Source: Gracilaria domingensis
Taxonomy: Eukaryota; Rhodophyta; Florideophyceae; Gracilariales; Gracilariaceae
NCBI GenBank assembly: GCA_022539475.1
Contig: VCMS01000004.1
Location: 460,471 to 524,470 of the forward strand
Direction: 5' to 3'
DNA: 64,000 nt
The notes beneath the pieces were generated by a model. It searched no databases, was not told the DNA's origin, and saw nothing but the letters and a program-made list of their open reading frames with translations. Both the position numbers and the translations under genes were made by a program. Positions within the stretch are counted from its first letter, which is position 1. Each line of letters starts with the position of its first letter. Shown in pieces: positions 1-9,243 of this stretch.

Positions 1-1
1 G

Positions 2-409
2 CGCGCGCGGCGGCTGGGGCAGCAGCGGCTGCCCATCATCGCGGTGGGGACGTGCGCGCGCGAGGTGGTGGTGGCGGCGGACGTGGGGGGGGAGCTGGTG
101 TTCTGGGACGCGCGGTGGGGGGTGGGCGCGGGCGGGGCGGGGCGGGCGGAGGTGGAGGTGGCGCGCATCCGCGCGCACCGCAGCTGCGTGACGGCGATGG
201 CGGTGCACGACGGCGGGCGGTACGTGGCGACGGGGTCGACGGGGCGCTGCGTGAAGCTGTTCGGCGCGGAGCGCACGATGGAGCACATGGTGCTGGCGGG
301 CGAGCTGCGCGGCGGCGGCGTGACGGCGCTGAGCTTCCAGCCGCGCAGCAACGTGTTCGCCATCGGCTGCCGCGACGGCGGCGTGCTGCTGTACGGAGAT
401 TTGCATTGA
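2..409 (+). CDS. C-terminal WD40 repeats, Raptor-like (5' partial)
   Basis: The reading frame is already open at the left edge, so only about the last 135 residues are present. It holds two or three WD40-type blades. One blade starts at the His of RAHRSCVTAMAVHDGG and runs to VKLFG. The last blade reads VTALSFQPRSNVFAIGC and then a terminal Tyr before the TGA at 407-409. The order (His-rich blade opener, short linker, a final blade of LxFxP...G...D type, then the stop) resembles the C-terminus of Raptor, the TORC1 scaffold. No Raptor caspase-like or HEAT part is in view, so another WD40 protein remains possible. The GTG at 44 is an internal valine, not a start. Codon use is extremely GC-rich, like the neighbours. 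Confidence 0.55.
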   Translation, partial: RARRLGQQRLPIIAVGTCAREVVVAADVGGELVFWDARWGVGAGGAGRAEVEVARIRAHRSCVTAMAVHDGGRYVATGSTGRCVKLFGAERTMEHMVLAGELRGGGVTALSFQPRSNVFAIGCRDGGVLLYGDLH

Positions 410-509
410 GCGCGGCGCGCGGCGCGCGGCGCCCAATGGGCGGCGGCCAAACGCAATCGCGGCGCGGCGCCACTTAGGGCCAATCTGCGCAAATATCTGC
501 GCCAGATCG

Positions 510-533
510 GCGCGCGCGCGCGCGCGCGCGCGC
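510..533. repeat. (GC)n dinucleotide tract
   Basis: About 12 uninterrupted GC units are seen directly. Alternating purine-pyrimidine tracts of this kind can adopt Z-DNA. Shorter GC-alternating runs recur throughout 1.3-2.4 kb and at 26.36-26.40 kb. Confidence 0.9.
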
Positions 534-644
534 TTGTGCTCGTCTCGCGTGCGGACCGGCCGCCAGCAACGGCGCCGATTTTTGCCTTTATTCTTATTTG
601 TTATCAGTACACAAACAGTAAGCACTCGCTACAGTATACACACC

Positions 645-653
<9 letters not shown>

Positions 654-679
<26 letters not shown>
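654..679. repeat. (AC)n microsatellite
   Basis: An uninterrupted AC run lies about 25 bp beyond the stop of the zinc-finger gene, probably in its 3' UTR. Confidence 0.9.
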
Positions 680-682
<3 letters not shown>

Positions 683-701
683 CAAGTTCGCTCGCGCGCT
701 C

Positions 702-1024
702 TCAAGTGAGCAGCGCCGGCCGGCACTGCTCCGCCAGGAACTTGGCCAGGTCCAGCTCCATCGAGCTCCACTTGGCGCGATCCGACGCGCGCCTCTTGCC
801 GCCCAGCTTGGGCGCGCCGCCCGCCGCCGCGCGGTGCACGCCGCTGGCCGACAGGTGCCGCAGCATGTTGTACTTCTTGGCGAACCTTCTGTTGCAGCCG
901 TTGAACGGGCACACAAAATCCTTGCGGTGCTCGTGCCGCGTCGCGATGTGCTTGGACAGGTTGCCCTTGTTGGACGACGTCTGCGAGCAGTTGGGGTACG
1001 GGCACGGGAACAGCTTCTTGGCGC

Positions 1025-1069
<45 letters not shown>

Positions 1070-1226
1070 GCTTGGCGCGCAGCGCCGGCGGCGCGGGCGC
1101 GGCGCGCGGCAGGTACGACAGCGCGTCGGCGGAGAAGGGCGCGCGCAGCAGGAACGGCGCGCCGGCGCCGGCGCCGGCGGGCAGCACGCGGGGGGGGAGC
1201 TGGTGGTGGAGCCACATGGAGGCCAT
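702..1226 (-). CDS. Two-finger C2H2 zinc-finger protein
   Basis: A 174-residue protein, probably a nuclear nucleic-acid-binding factor. Finger 1 uses C75, C80, H93 and H98. Finger 2 uses C106, C111, H124 and H131. Both have the Cx4C-x12-H spacing seen in fingers whose Cys pairs are separated by four residues. A Gly run (about 55-68) encoded by GCC/GCG repeats precedes the fingers, and a basic patch with GGKRR follows them. The start is the ATG at 1224-1226, directly followed by a second in-frame ATG three codons on; the coding strand just upstream is C-rich. The stop is TGA at 702-704. No named family is recognised beyond C2H2. Target and role are unknown. Confidence 0.75.
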
Positions 1227-1843
1227 GGGGGGGTGGTTGCGGGAAGGGGGGTTTGGTAGCGGGTGGAGTACGGAAGCGGCGCGGGAGGGAGGGGGGTGGG
1301 GGGTGTAGGGGGGGGCAGGGGGGCGAGCGGGGGGGGGGACTCACGGGCGCTTAAACGCGAGGGCGAGCACGCGCGCAGCAAGCGGCAGCTGGAAAGCGCG
1401 GCCGCGCGGCGGCGCTGCGGGGGGCGGCGCGCGCGCGCGGGGGGCGCGCGGCGCGCGGCGCGCGCGCGCGCGCCACGCGCGGCGCGCCGATTGGCGTCCG
1501 TAAGGCGCGCGCGCGCGCGCGGTTCCTCTTCCCGCGGCGGGCGGTCGTGCGCTTTCCGCGCGCATGCCGCCGCGCGCCGCGCTGTGTGGCGCTGCACGTG
1601 TAACCGGTGCTCGCGCGCTCGGAGCACGCGCGCGCGCGCGCCAATGGGCGGCCGCGCCGGCGCGCGCGCCGCTGCGCTGTCCGCGCCGTTCCATCGCGCC
1701 GCCGCGCTTACTGTCGCGCTCGCGCCAGCCGCGCGCGCCGCGCGCCGCATGGAGCCGCACGCTCGCGCGCGCGCGCACGCGCGCGCACGCGCGCGCACGC
1801 GCGACGTCTCGTCGCGCGCTCTGAATCAGCGCCCGTTTTACTC
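1227..1843. promoter_or_regulatory. GC-alternating promoter region of the C2H2 gene; CCAAT boxes
   Basis: This lies upstream of the zinc-finger start and downstream of the histone gene. It is mostly GCGC-alternating sequence with CCAAT-box cores at 1490-1494 (minus sense, ATTGG) and 1641-1645 (CCAATGGGCGG context). Long Arg/Ala-rich open frames here are composition artefacts. No gene is supported. Confidence 0.5.
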
Positions 1844-2404
1844 TCACAGATAGTTGGCCGGGTCATTGCTGAGTCCGCGGATGCGCCGCGCGAGGTGGAT
1901 GTCCCGCGGCATGATGGTCACCCGCTTGCCGTGGATGGCGCACAGGTTGGCGTCCTCCATCAGATTCACCACAAACGACTCGGCCGCCGTCTGCAGCGCC
2001 TCAATCGCGTCCACGCGCCACCGCAGCTCGTGGTGAAATTTCTGTGTAATCTCCTTCACCACGCGCGCGAACGGCAGCCGCCGAATCAACAAATTCACCG
2101 AGCGCTGGTACTTGCGGATCTCCATGATGGCGCGCGTGCCGGCGCGCGGCCGGTACCGATGCGCGCGCCGCCCGGACGCGCGCACGCGCTTGGCCACCGC
2201 CGAGGTCAGCGCCGGCGCCGCGCCGCCGCGCCGCGCCGTGCGCCGCGTCGGCACCGTCTTGCGCGTCACGCGCCGGTTGGCCGCGCCGCCCACCGACCCG
2301 CCGCCCCGCGGCGTGCGCGGCGTGCGCGGCGAGCGCGGCGTGCGCGCGCGCGCGCCGCCGGAGGAGGACGCGCGCGCGCGCGTCGGCGTTCGCGGCGACG
2401 CCAT
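1844..2404 (-). CDS. Centromeric-type histone H3 (CenH3/CENP-A-like)
   Basis: A 186-residue histone H3 variant. The histone fold starts near HRYRP (about 83-87) and includes [16 protein letters not shown], the helix-2 region [16 protein letters not shown] and the near-canonical [19 protein letters not shown], then a longer tail, LSNDPANYL. The N-tail lacks the canonical ARTKQTARKS start. Instead it carries repeated SPRT/TPRS/TPRT motifs (about 3-33), which are SPKK-like DNA-binding or CDK-type sites. Loop 1 has W129 in LRW, as in many plant CenH3s, but no length insertion relative to H3. The start is the ATG at 2402-2404. It is divergent with TFIIE-beta across 453 bp. It could alternatively be another divergent H3 variant. 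Confidence 0.8.
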   Translation of the reverse strand: MASPRTPTRARASSSGGARARTPRSPRTPRTPRGGGSVGGAANRRVTRKTVPTRRTARRGGAAPALTSAVAKRVRASGRRAHRYRPRAGTRAIMEIRKYQRSVNLLIRRLPFARVVKEITQKFHHELRWRVDAIEALQTAAESFVVNLMEDANLCAIHGKRVTIMPRDIHLARRIRGLSNDPANYL

Positions 2405-2857
2405 GGCTGCTGTCTTGCTTCGGGGGGGTCGCGCGGGGTGTGTGTGTTGGGTGGGGGGGGGTGTTGTTGGTTCGGCTGGGCGCGTCAGGACGTGCACCGC
2501 ATGCCGACGGAGAGGCACACGCCGGCGGCGGTTGTTGGGTATGGTAGGGGGTGGGAGGGGGGGGGGGGGGGGGGGGCGCGCGCGTAGAGCGGAGTGCGAA
2601 CACGAGCACGCTGACTTGGCGCCGCCGCGCGACACACCGCCTCCAGAAACCACAAACCGGCGCGCGCCGCCGCGACAACGCGTGCGCGCCGCCGAGTTGG
2701 CGCCCTTTTGCGCCCCCACACGTGGCCACGCGCCCACGTGCCCGCCTTCGTGTACTTGTCCTGGCCTCTACAGCTACCCTGCTCCCAACAATCTCCACCT
2801 TTGTACGCGCGTCCACCGGCTCGTCACCTCCCCTCCCCCGCCCCCAATTCCGCAGCC
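2405..2857. promoter_or_regulatory. Divergent promoter, CenH3 / TFIIE-beta
   Basis: A 453-bp head-to-head spacer. On the CenH3 coding strand it contains a C20 homopolymer (G20 on plus at 2557-2576) about 150 bp upstream of that start. On the TFIIE-beta side a pyrimidine tract (CCTCCCCTCCCCCGCCCCC) ends about 12 bp before its ATG. Each gene therefore has a C-rich leader on its own coding strand. Confidence 0.6.
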
Positions 2858-3529
2858 ATGACGGAGGACCTGCCCGTGGGACTGCAGCTGGCGCGCGTCC
2901 ACCACTTCCTGCGCGAGGAGCTGCTGCCGTTCACCTCCGCCCAGATCCACCAACACACCGGCGTCGACATCGACGGCAACCACGACGTGCTGCTGTCGCT
3001 CACCGGCGAGGCCAGCAAGGTCATCCGCGAGAAGGACGGCCGCTGGCGCTGGGCCTCCAAGTTCCAGCTGCGCAACTTCACCCACCTGCTCTCGCTCATG
3101 GCGCGCAGCGCCGACGGCGTCAACGAGAAGGACCTGTACGACTCGTACAAGGGCGTCAAGGACGACATCAAGAAGCTCAAGAAGCGCGGCGCCGTGTACC
3201 AGATCAAGAGCGGCTCCAAGGTCCTGCTTTTCCCGCACGACCCGCGCCTGGACACCCCCGTCGGCGACGAGGTGAAAAAGCGCTACAAGAACGTGCTGCT
3301 GCCGGACGCCATCGAGGTGCACCGCATCCTGGTCGCGCACGGCTTGAAGGACACCGATGACAAGACCGGCATCAGGATCTCGCAGCCCATTGCCAGGAAG
3401 CGCCCCAGCTCCAGACCCAACGCCCGCCGCAGGAACAAGCGCATCAAGCTCACCAACACCCACATGGCCAACTCGGCCGTAGATCTCACGCAGGACTACG
3501 ACGCGGGAAAGTCCTCCGCCTTCAATTGA
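2858..3529 (+). CDS. GTF2E2: Transcription initiation factor IIE, beta subunit
   Basis: A 223-residue protein recognised as TFIIE-beta, the RNA polymerase II general factor that acts with TFIIE-alpha in recruiting TFIIH. The sequence shows two winged-helix-type segments. The first spans about 8-75, with EELLPFTSAQIHQHTG and a KDGRWRWASKFQLRN strand region. The second spans about 78-130, with KDLYDSYKGVKDDIKKLKKRG, IKSGSKVLLFPHDPR and the following KRYKNVLLPDAIEV. A basic C-terminal stretch (RKRPSSRPNARRRNKRIK) matches the family's basic tail. The start ATG at 2858-2860 follows a pyrimidine-rich leader. The stop lies only 25 bp from the converging PRP16 stop. It is intact and intronless. Confidence 0.9.
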   Translation: MTEDLPVGLQLARVHHFLREELLPFTSAQIHQHTGVDIDGNHDVLLSLTGEASKVIREKDGRWRWASKFQLRNFTHLLSLMARSADGVNEKDLYDSYKGVKDDIKKLKKRGAVYQIKSGSKVLLFPHDPRLDTPVGDEVKKRYKNVLLPDAIEVHRILVAHGLKDTDDKTGIRISQPIARKRPSSRPNARRRNKRIKLTNTHMANSAVDLTQDYDAGKSSAFN

Positions 3530-3554
3530 CACAACTTGACAACCTGTCGGCCGC

Positions 3555-6326
3555 CTATTTCTTCCCCTTGAGCGCCGCCCAGCTGCCCACAATCTGCGCC
3601 TCAATTTTCGCGCGTCGCTCCTGCAGCCGCCGCGCAATCGCTACCCCTTCGTCAGCCACTTGCTTTAAAATGTACAACGTCGCGCCCGCCTCAGCCAGCC
3701 ACTGCGGCTCCACCGCCGTCACGCAGCTCATAAACTCCTTCTTGGTCATGATTAATTCGTGGTACACGACGTAGTCTGCGCTCAGTCCGCTCCCGTACAT
3801 GGCCGACGTGGGGTGCAATCCGCATACAACCCCGGAGCGAATGTTGATATATTCCCCGACACCTTTCCGTCTGGCCGCCTGGTAGAAGAACGAAAACCCT
3901 ATCGCCTTTCGGACCGTGTCCCAGTCGTCACACGAAGACTGCACCATTTTCTTCGTCCGCACAATGTCGAGTAGCTGCTCACGTACTTCTCGAGCCTTCT
4001 TCTCATGCTCTTGCTGCTGATGTAGTGCTTGGCGCACCACTCGGCGCGTGCACCGCCGGCAATCCATCTTTGGTAAACATGCAACAACGTGAGATGATCG
4101 CTTTCCGGCACAAAGAATTTCTCTCGAGCCGCGTCGCTTTCTTCCTCTCGCCCCTGCGGCCGCACGAAAACGTTGGGAACTGAGAGCATCGCCACAATCG
4201 TTACCGTTTCGAGTAGGCATCCGTTCTGTACGCCAGTGAATACCAGGCTGGACAGCGCAGGGTCAAGCGGGAACGTGGACATGTCGCGTCCCAGCGCGGT
4301 TAGATTCCCTTCTGCGTCAAGTGCCCCAAGTAGCCACAGTCCAAGCATGGATTTGAGAACGTTCTCCTTTGGCGGAGGGTCAAGAAACGGAAACTCTAGA
4401 ATGTCGTCCACACCAAGAGTTTTCAACAACAAAACCACATGGCTCAGGTTGGTACGCTGTATCTCCGGCACGTTTGTTTCGAGCAGTTCGCTAAGGTACG
4501 CAGTACTAGTGAAAAGGCGATAGCATTTACCAGGAGCTGTGCGACCGGCGCGGCCAGCACGTTGAGCAACGGATGATTGAGAAGCTGGACAGAGAAGTAG
4601 AGCGTCCATTCCCAGCCTGGGATTGTAAGTCTTCAATTTGCAGAATCCCGCGTCTACCACGTATCGAATGCCGTCTATTGTAAGACTAGTCTCCGCGATA
4701 TTGGTGGCTACTACAACTTTTCTCACTCCTTCAGGCGCTGGTTCAAAGATCTTCGCTTGCAGGTCAGTTGCAAGTTGCGAGTATATCGGAAGAATGATAA
4801 CGGGTCGCGGGTTCTGCAGACTTGCAATCTTTTCGGCCAGAGCTTCGCAGGTAGTTTCAATGTCCTCCTGGCCAGTCATAAATATCAGAATATCACCAGG
4901 CACCGGAGCTTGAATGTGCAGCTGAACAGTTTGCCATACAGCTTGATCAACATAGTCCTCAACAGGGGTCTTGGAGAAGAATATGTCTACGGGAAACGTT
5001 CTACCTGGAATGTTAAAGATCGGAGCAGCTCCAAAAAAGTTTGAAAAGCGTTCCGCGTTGAGTGTAGCGCTGGTGATGATCACGCGCAAGTCTCGGCGTT
5101 TCTTGATCACGTTTCTGAGTAAACCGAACAAGACATCTGTGTTCAAGCTCCGTTCATGAGCTTCGTCCATCACGACAACAGAGTAGCGATCGAGATCTGG
5201 GTCAGTAAGACTTTCTCGCAGCAAAATACCGTCTGTCATGTACTTGATAACGGTGTTCGGTCCTGTGGCGTCCTCGAAGCGAATGGCATAACCCACTTGC
5301 TCCCCCACCTGGACGCCACCGTGGAATTCTTCTGCCACGCGTTGTGCAACAGACACAGCGGCCACACGACGCGGTTGCGTGCACCCAATAATGCCGAAGC
5401 GTGCAAACCCCTCTTCTTCAAGATACTGCGTGAGCTGGGTGGTCTTTCCTGAACCCGTTTCTCCCACAACCACACACACCTGATGCTCTCGAACCAAGTT
5501 CAAAAGGTGACGCTTCACTTGATAAACAGGCAAAGATTTCTTGGCTTGTTCGAGTTGGAGCGCATGACGCGTCTGATCTGCCGCGCTCAGTTTGGGTCGT
5601 GAGAGGACGTTGGAGAACTTTGAGGCCTCTTTCCAATCATCAGCGCCAAGACGCGCAGTTTCAGCGGCGCCAATTTCGACCTCGCGTTCCCTGCTTTCTT
5701 TCGCCTTGGCACCTGCAGATTGACCGAGTTCCCAGTACCTCGCGCGTTGCTTGCCTCGTTCGCGTTTCAGACGGTACGATTCCACTGTGGCACTGCCCTT
5801 CCTAGCAATGACGGCCATATCACTGGTGGGATCCTTGACAGGCCAGTCCAGATGGCCGTCAGATATGGCGGTGTGATTGTGGGCGGCCGAAACGCCTTGC
5901 AGGAACGGGGGAATGATCTCCTGCACGACGAGAGCAACTCGCGGTCCGCAATCGTCTGGAAGCTCGTGGACGGCACGACGGGGCGCGCCGAGAGCGGCCG
6001 AGAGCTGGCGGTTCTCCCACTTTTGCGCATCGGCCTGTTTGGCAGCGGCAGCGGCACTGAGGCGACGGGACTGCCTCTTCGCCAACGCAGAATCATCAAG
6101 AGCAGCCTCAAAGGCCTGAGCGCGGTCAAAATCTTCGCCAAGGTACCACTGACGATCAAGCTGGTTCTGCTCGCGCAGATACGCCTCGTACGCAGGATCG
6201 CGACGAATGGACGGCGCGCGATGCGGTGCGCGAGGGGGCGCGCGATGCGGGGCGCTTCTGCTGGCGGGGGTGGTTCTGTCCCATCTGGACCGGCGTGGGT
6301 TGCGAGGCGGATTCGGCCTCTTCGGG

Positions 6327-6362
<36 letters not shown>

Positions 6363-6556
6363 AGTGGAGCGGTCGATGGGTGGGAGGGCGACGGCGACGA
6401 ATCCCGACGCGCGGCCCTGCGCTTCGAAGGGCGCTGGCGACGCGGCTTGAACGACGGCGCGCACAGCGATGGCGACGCAGCCGAGGACGCGCTGGCGCTG
6501 ACGCTGGCGCTGGCGCTGGCGCTGGTGCTCGGCGCGCGCGGCGGTGGCGACGGCAT
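3555..6556 (-). CDS. PRP16: Pre-mRNA splicing DEAH-box ATPase PRP16 (DHX38), with one frame break
   Basis: A DEAH-box helicase of about 1000 residues that remodels the spliceosome before the second splicing step. The N-terminal part has RRSRWDRT, a LDRQWY segment and a KWENRQL segment typical of PRP16. The helicase core shows GETGSGKTTQ (motif I), VMDEAHERS (II), ITSATLNAERF (III), GQEDIE and QRAGRAGRTAPGKCYRLF (VI). The OB-fold C-terminus ends in the VGEYINIRSG...ADYVVYHELIMT...AVEPQWLAE signature. Homology runs from one frame into another near 3995-4006, at the AGAAGAAGG stretch (coding sense) between SKSMR and KAREVREQLL. The interval is 2 nt over a multiple of three, so one base is missing or two are extra. 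No splice signals explain this. The start chosen is the first ATG, at 6554-6556; the longer frame upstream begins at GTG. Confidence 0.9.
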
Positions 6557-6996
6557 GGCGGCTGAACGAGGAAGCGGAAGCGCGCATCGCAATGAGGCAT
6601 ATGATGTGACATGATCGATGGCCACGCGCGTGCGGGATCATCAAACGGCCAGCACCGCAGCGAGCGACGGCAGCTGTGCGCGTCGCACACGTGGCGGCGT
6701 CGAAAAGGCGCAGTGTTGCGCTCCAGCAGCGCGCGTGGGGCGGCCTCATCACTGGGGCGGTGCCGCCTTACAGCGGGCACGACTGGCCACAGGCGCGCCG
6801 CGCTGTTTTGGCTCGTCGTGCACTTTGGGCGTGTGTGGCAATCACACGCACACCACGCCCGTTTGCTCGCCTGCTCCGGCGTGCGCACACGCGCTTTTCG
6901 GTTGTCGCCTTGTTCGTTCAGGTCCGTGCTGTCGGCCGGCTTGCTTGTCTGAGCGTTTCTCCTGCCGCTGCGCGCAGCCTCTTCACCCCTTGCACC
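6557..6996. promoter_or_regulatory. Divergent promoter, PRP16 / ArfGAP
   Basis: A 440-bp head-to-head spacer. The leader before the ArfGAP ATG is pyrimidine-rich (CTTCACCCCTTGCACC). No separate gene is seen. Confidence 0.5.
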
Positions 6997-8865
6997 ATGG
7001 CGCGCCGTATTAGCGCGCGCGAGGCCGAGGACGCCGAGAGGAAGTTGAGGCAGTTGACGCGCGTCGGCGCCAATCGCTACTGCGCCGACTGCGGCGACTC
7101 CGCGCCCAACTACGTCGTGCTGTCGTTGGGAACCTTTGTATGTCCTGTTTGCGCCAACATTCACCGCGACGCCAAGCGGAGGGGCGTTCGCAACCTTGAC
7201 AGCGCCACCTTCTCCATCGAGGACGCCTACAGAATGGAGGACCGTGGCAACGACCTTGCTCGCCAGAGATGGATGGCGCGATGGTCTCCGAGGGATTTTC
7301 CCGAGCCGCCGCCCGGTGACGTGGAGCGCATCAGGGAGTTTATCTGGCTCAAGTATGATGGCAGTTGGGCGTCGAGGAGTATGACCGCCCCGCAGAGGCG
7401 TGACGACAGAGCTCGACCCGATCCTGCGCGCGAGAGATACGACCGCGACCGCGACCGCGACCGCGACCGCGACCGTGGCCGTGGCCGTGACGAGCGCGAG
7501 TACAGGCCACCGGCAGCTCGCTCTCGTCCCGACAGGGACTACTATCTTGAAAGAGAACGACCACGCGACAGAGATTATCCGGATAGAGATCGAGACAGAG
7601 ACAGGGACAGGGACGACAGAGCACGAAGACCGCGTTATGACGATGACTACGAAGAAGAGGACGATCGCCGTCGTTCCAAGCCCGACAAGAAGAAAAAGAA
7701 GAAGAGCTCAAAGAAGAAAAAGTCCAAATATGACGACGATGACAGCGAGGATTCGTCCGAGGAAGAGTCTGAGTCTGATTCGGGAGAAGAAACTGATTCG
7801 GACGAGGATGACAAGAGGCGTTCTAAGAAGTCAAAGGCCTCAAAGAAGAAGAAGGACAAGAAGAAAGATCGCAAGAAGGGGAAAAAGACACCAGCCTTTG
7901 CGGGTACCATTGATGACCTTATTTCGCAAAACACCGCGTCTGCCCCTTCCATGGGTGCAGGACCTGCTTCGTTTGGAAACGTCATTCAAACCCCTATGGG
8001 TCCCGCTGTCATGACGCCCCAAGGTCTCATGCCGCCTGCCATGGCTGCCCAAATGATGCAACGGGGTGGAATGAACAGTGGTATGAGCGGCATGAGTACT
8101 ATGAACGGCATGCAAGGCGGTATGGGAGCAATGAAGGGAATGGGCATGCAATCGGGAGCTATGGGCGGAATGGGCGGTGGTATGGGAATGGGAGCTGGTG
8201 GCATGGGAGCTGGCGGAATGGGGGCTGGCGGCTTGGGGGCTGGCGGTATGGGAGCTGGCGGTATGGGTATGAATCAGATGGGTGGAGGAATGGGTATGGA
8301 TATGGGTCCAAACATGAACGGAGGAATGGGCATGGGAGCAGGAATGGGAATGGGTGGAGGAATGGGACCTGGAATGGGTATGATGGGAGGCATGGGTGGT
8401 GGTATGGGCGGCGGCATGGCTCCCCAACAGTCTGCTCCCTTGGCACTACCAGCTCCGCCTCCGAAGGACGGTGGAGGTACTTCAGGTATCGTTGATGATG
8501 ATGATGATGTATTGAACTCGTTAGGGCCGATTCAAACTCTGAATATCAGTGACAATCCACCGCGCCCAATGGGCACAAGCGGAATGAACGGCGGAATGAT
8601 GGGCAACGCAGGCATGGGAGCGGGCATGATGGGTGGTGGAGCTATGAATGGTACCATGGGGGCTGGTATGAATGGTGCAATGGGTGCTGGCATGAATGGC
8701 GCAATGGGTGCTGGCATGAATGGTACGATGGGTGCTGGTATGAATGGTGCTATGGGTGCTGGTATGAACGGCATGGCTATGGGCGCAGGAAACAGTGCTG
8801 CGAATCCATTTGGTGCGACTGCGGCATCCGGGGCGGCATCTACCAATCCATTTGACGACTTCTAA
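6997..8865 (+). CDS. ArfGAP-domain protein of the AGFG / plant AGD14 type
   Basis: A 622-residue protein. The N-terminal ArfGAP zinc finger reads CADCGDSAPNYVVLSLGTFVCPVC followed by an IHR motif that holds the expected catalytic Arg. The order TFVCPVC-IHR, then RVRNLD-like, TFSIED and GND, matches the AGFG/AGD14 branch rather than classical ArfGAP1. Downstream come an Arg-Asp repeat block encoded by a GACCGC hexamer array (about 7438-7490), a Lys/Asp/Glu/Ser-rich charged region (about residues 220-300) and a long Met-Gly-rich tail. The tail ends with two NPF tripeptides, including NPFDDF, a ligand for EH-domain endocytic proteins. The likely role is vesicle coat traffic, or nucleoporin-like as in AGFG. 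The start is ATG 6997-6999 and the stop TAA 8863-8865. Long opposite-strand open frames are shadows of the GGN/ATG repeats. Confidence 0.8.
   Translation: MARRISAREAEDAERKLRQLTRVGANRYCADCGDSAPNYVVLSLGTFVCPVCANIHRDAKRRGVRNLDSATFSIEDAYRMEDRGNDLARQRWMARWSPRDFPEPPPGDVERIREFIWLKYDGSWASRSMTAPQRRDDRARPDPARERYDRDRDRDRDRDRGRGRDEREYRPPAARSRPDRDYYLERERPRDRDYPDRDRDRDRDRDDRARRPRYDDDYEEEDDRRRSKPDKKKKKKSSKKKKSKYDDDDSEDSSEEESESDSGEETDSDEDDKRRSKKSKASKKKKDKKKDRKKGKKTPAFAGTIDDLISQNTASAPSMGAGPASFGNVIQTPMGPAVMTPQGLMPPAMAAQMMQRGGMNSGMSGMSTMNGMQGGMGAMKGMGMQSGAMGGMGGGMGMGAGGMGAGGMGAGGLGAGGMGAGGMGMNQMGGGMGMDMGPNMNGGMGMGAGMGMGGGMGPGMGMMGGMGGGMGGGMAPQQSAPLALPAPPPKDGGGTSGIVDDDDDVLNSLGPIQTLNISDNPPRPMGTSGMNGGMMGNAGMGAGMMGGGAMNGTMGAGMNGAMGAGMNGAMGAGMNGTMGAGMNGAMGAGMNGMAMGAGNSAANPFGATAASGAASTNPFDDF
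8640..8775 (+). repeat. 24-bp coding minisatellite (Met-Gly-Ala repeats)
   Basis: Five or so tandem units encode AMGAGMNG-like octapeptides inside the ArfGAP gene tail. Units differ by third-base changes (GCA/GCT, GGC/GGT), so the array is old enough to have diverged at silent sites while the protein pattern is kept. Confidence 0.75.
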
Positions 8866-9243
8866 AATAGCTAAGACCAGTTTTGCGTGGATGAAAGTAC
8901 GATGACACGATGATGGTCTCTCTGTGTACTTTGTGGGAAAACAATTTATATGGTGAACTGACTTGTGTGAAACACAAATGTTTGAACGCTCTTCAGCTGC
9001 AGTACGATTGGGGTGCATCATTCGTTCCCCAGCGCAGAGGAGCGAATGTAAAGCAATGATAGCGATGATGAAGAGCGGGTTGTGAAGATGTAGTTGTGTG
9101 GTTTGTCAAACAAGTCTAACTCTGAGGCAGTAGGTTTTACTTTACTCTTGAAACTTTTGAATGGCCGTTGATGATGGAGGACGGGGATAGGCGACATTGA
9201 GCATAGCACTTTTTAGTTGTTAATGAGTTGTTAGCTACAGACG
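8866..9243. other. Convergent 3' spacer, ArfGAP / PH-domain gene
   Basis: A 378-bp AT-richer spacer between two converging stops. I see no gene or strong structure in it. Confidence 0.6.

Larger units (their letters stand above)
410..701. other. Tail-to-tail intergenic spacer with GC and CA microsatellites
   Basis: This spacer separates the ends of the WD40 gene (+) and the zinc-finger gene (-). It contains CCAAT motifs at 433-437 and 480-484, a (GC)n run at about 510-533 and an (AC)n run at about 654-679. I see no gene in it. Confidence 0.7.

Noticed and set aside
629-1853. Long Arg/Ala-rich open frames on both strands
   Set aside because: They arise because stop codons are rare in GC-alternating DNA; they lack domains and overlap a promoter and a real gene.
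3899-4220. Intron explaining the PRP16 frame change
   Set aside because: Conserved residues continue on both sides of the break without a gap, leaving no room for an intron.
7349-8900. Several opposite-strand open frames rich in Ser/His or Pro/Met
   Set aside because: Exact antisense shadows of the ArfGAP gene's charged and Met-Gly repeats.
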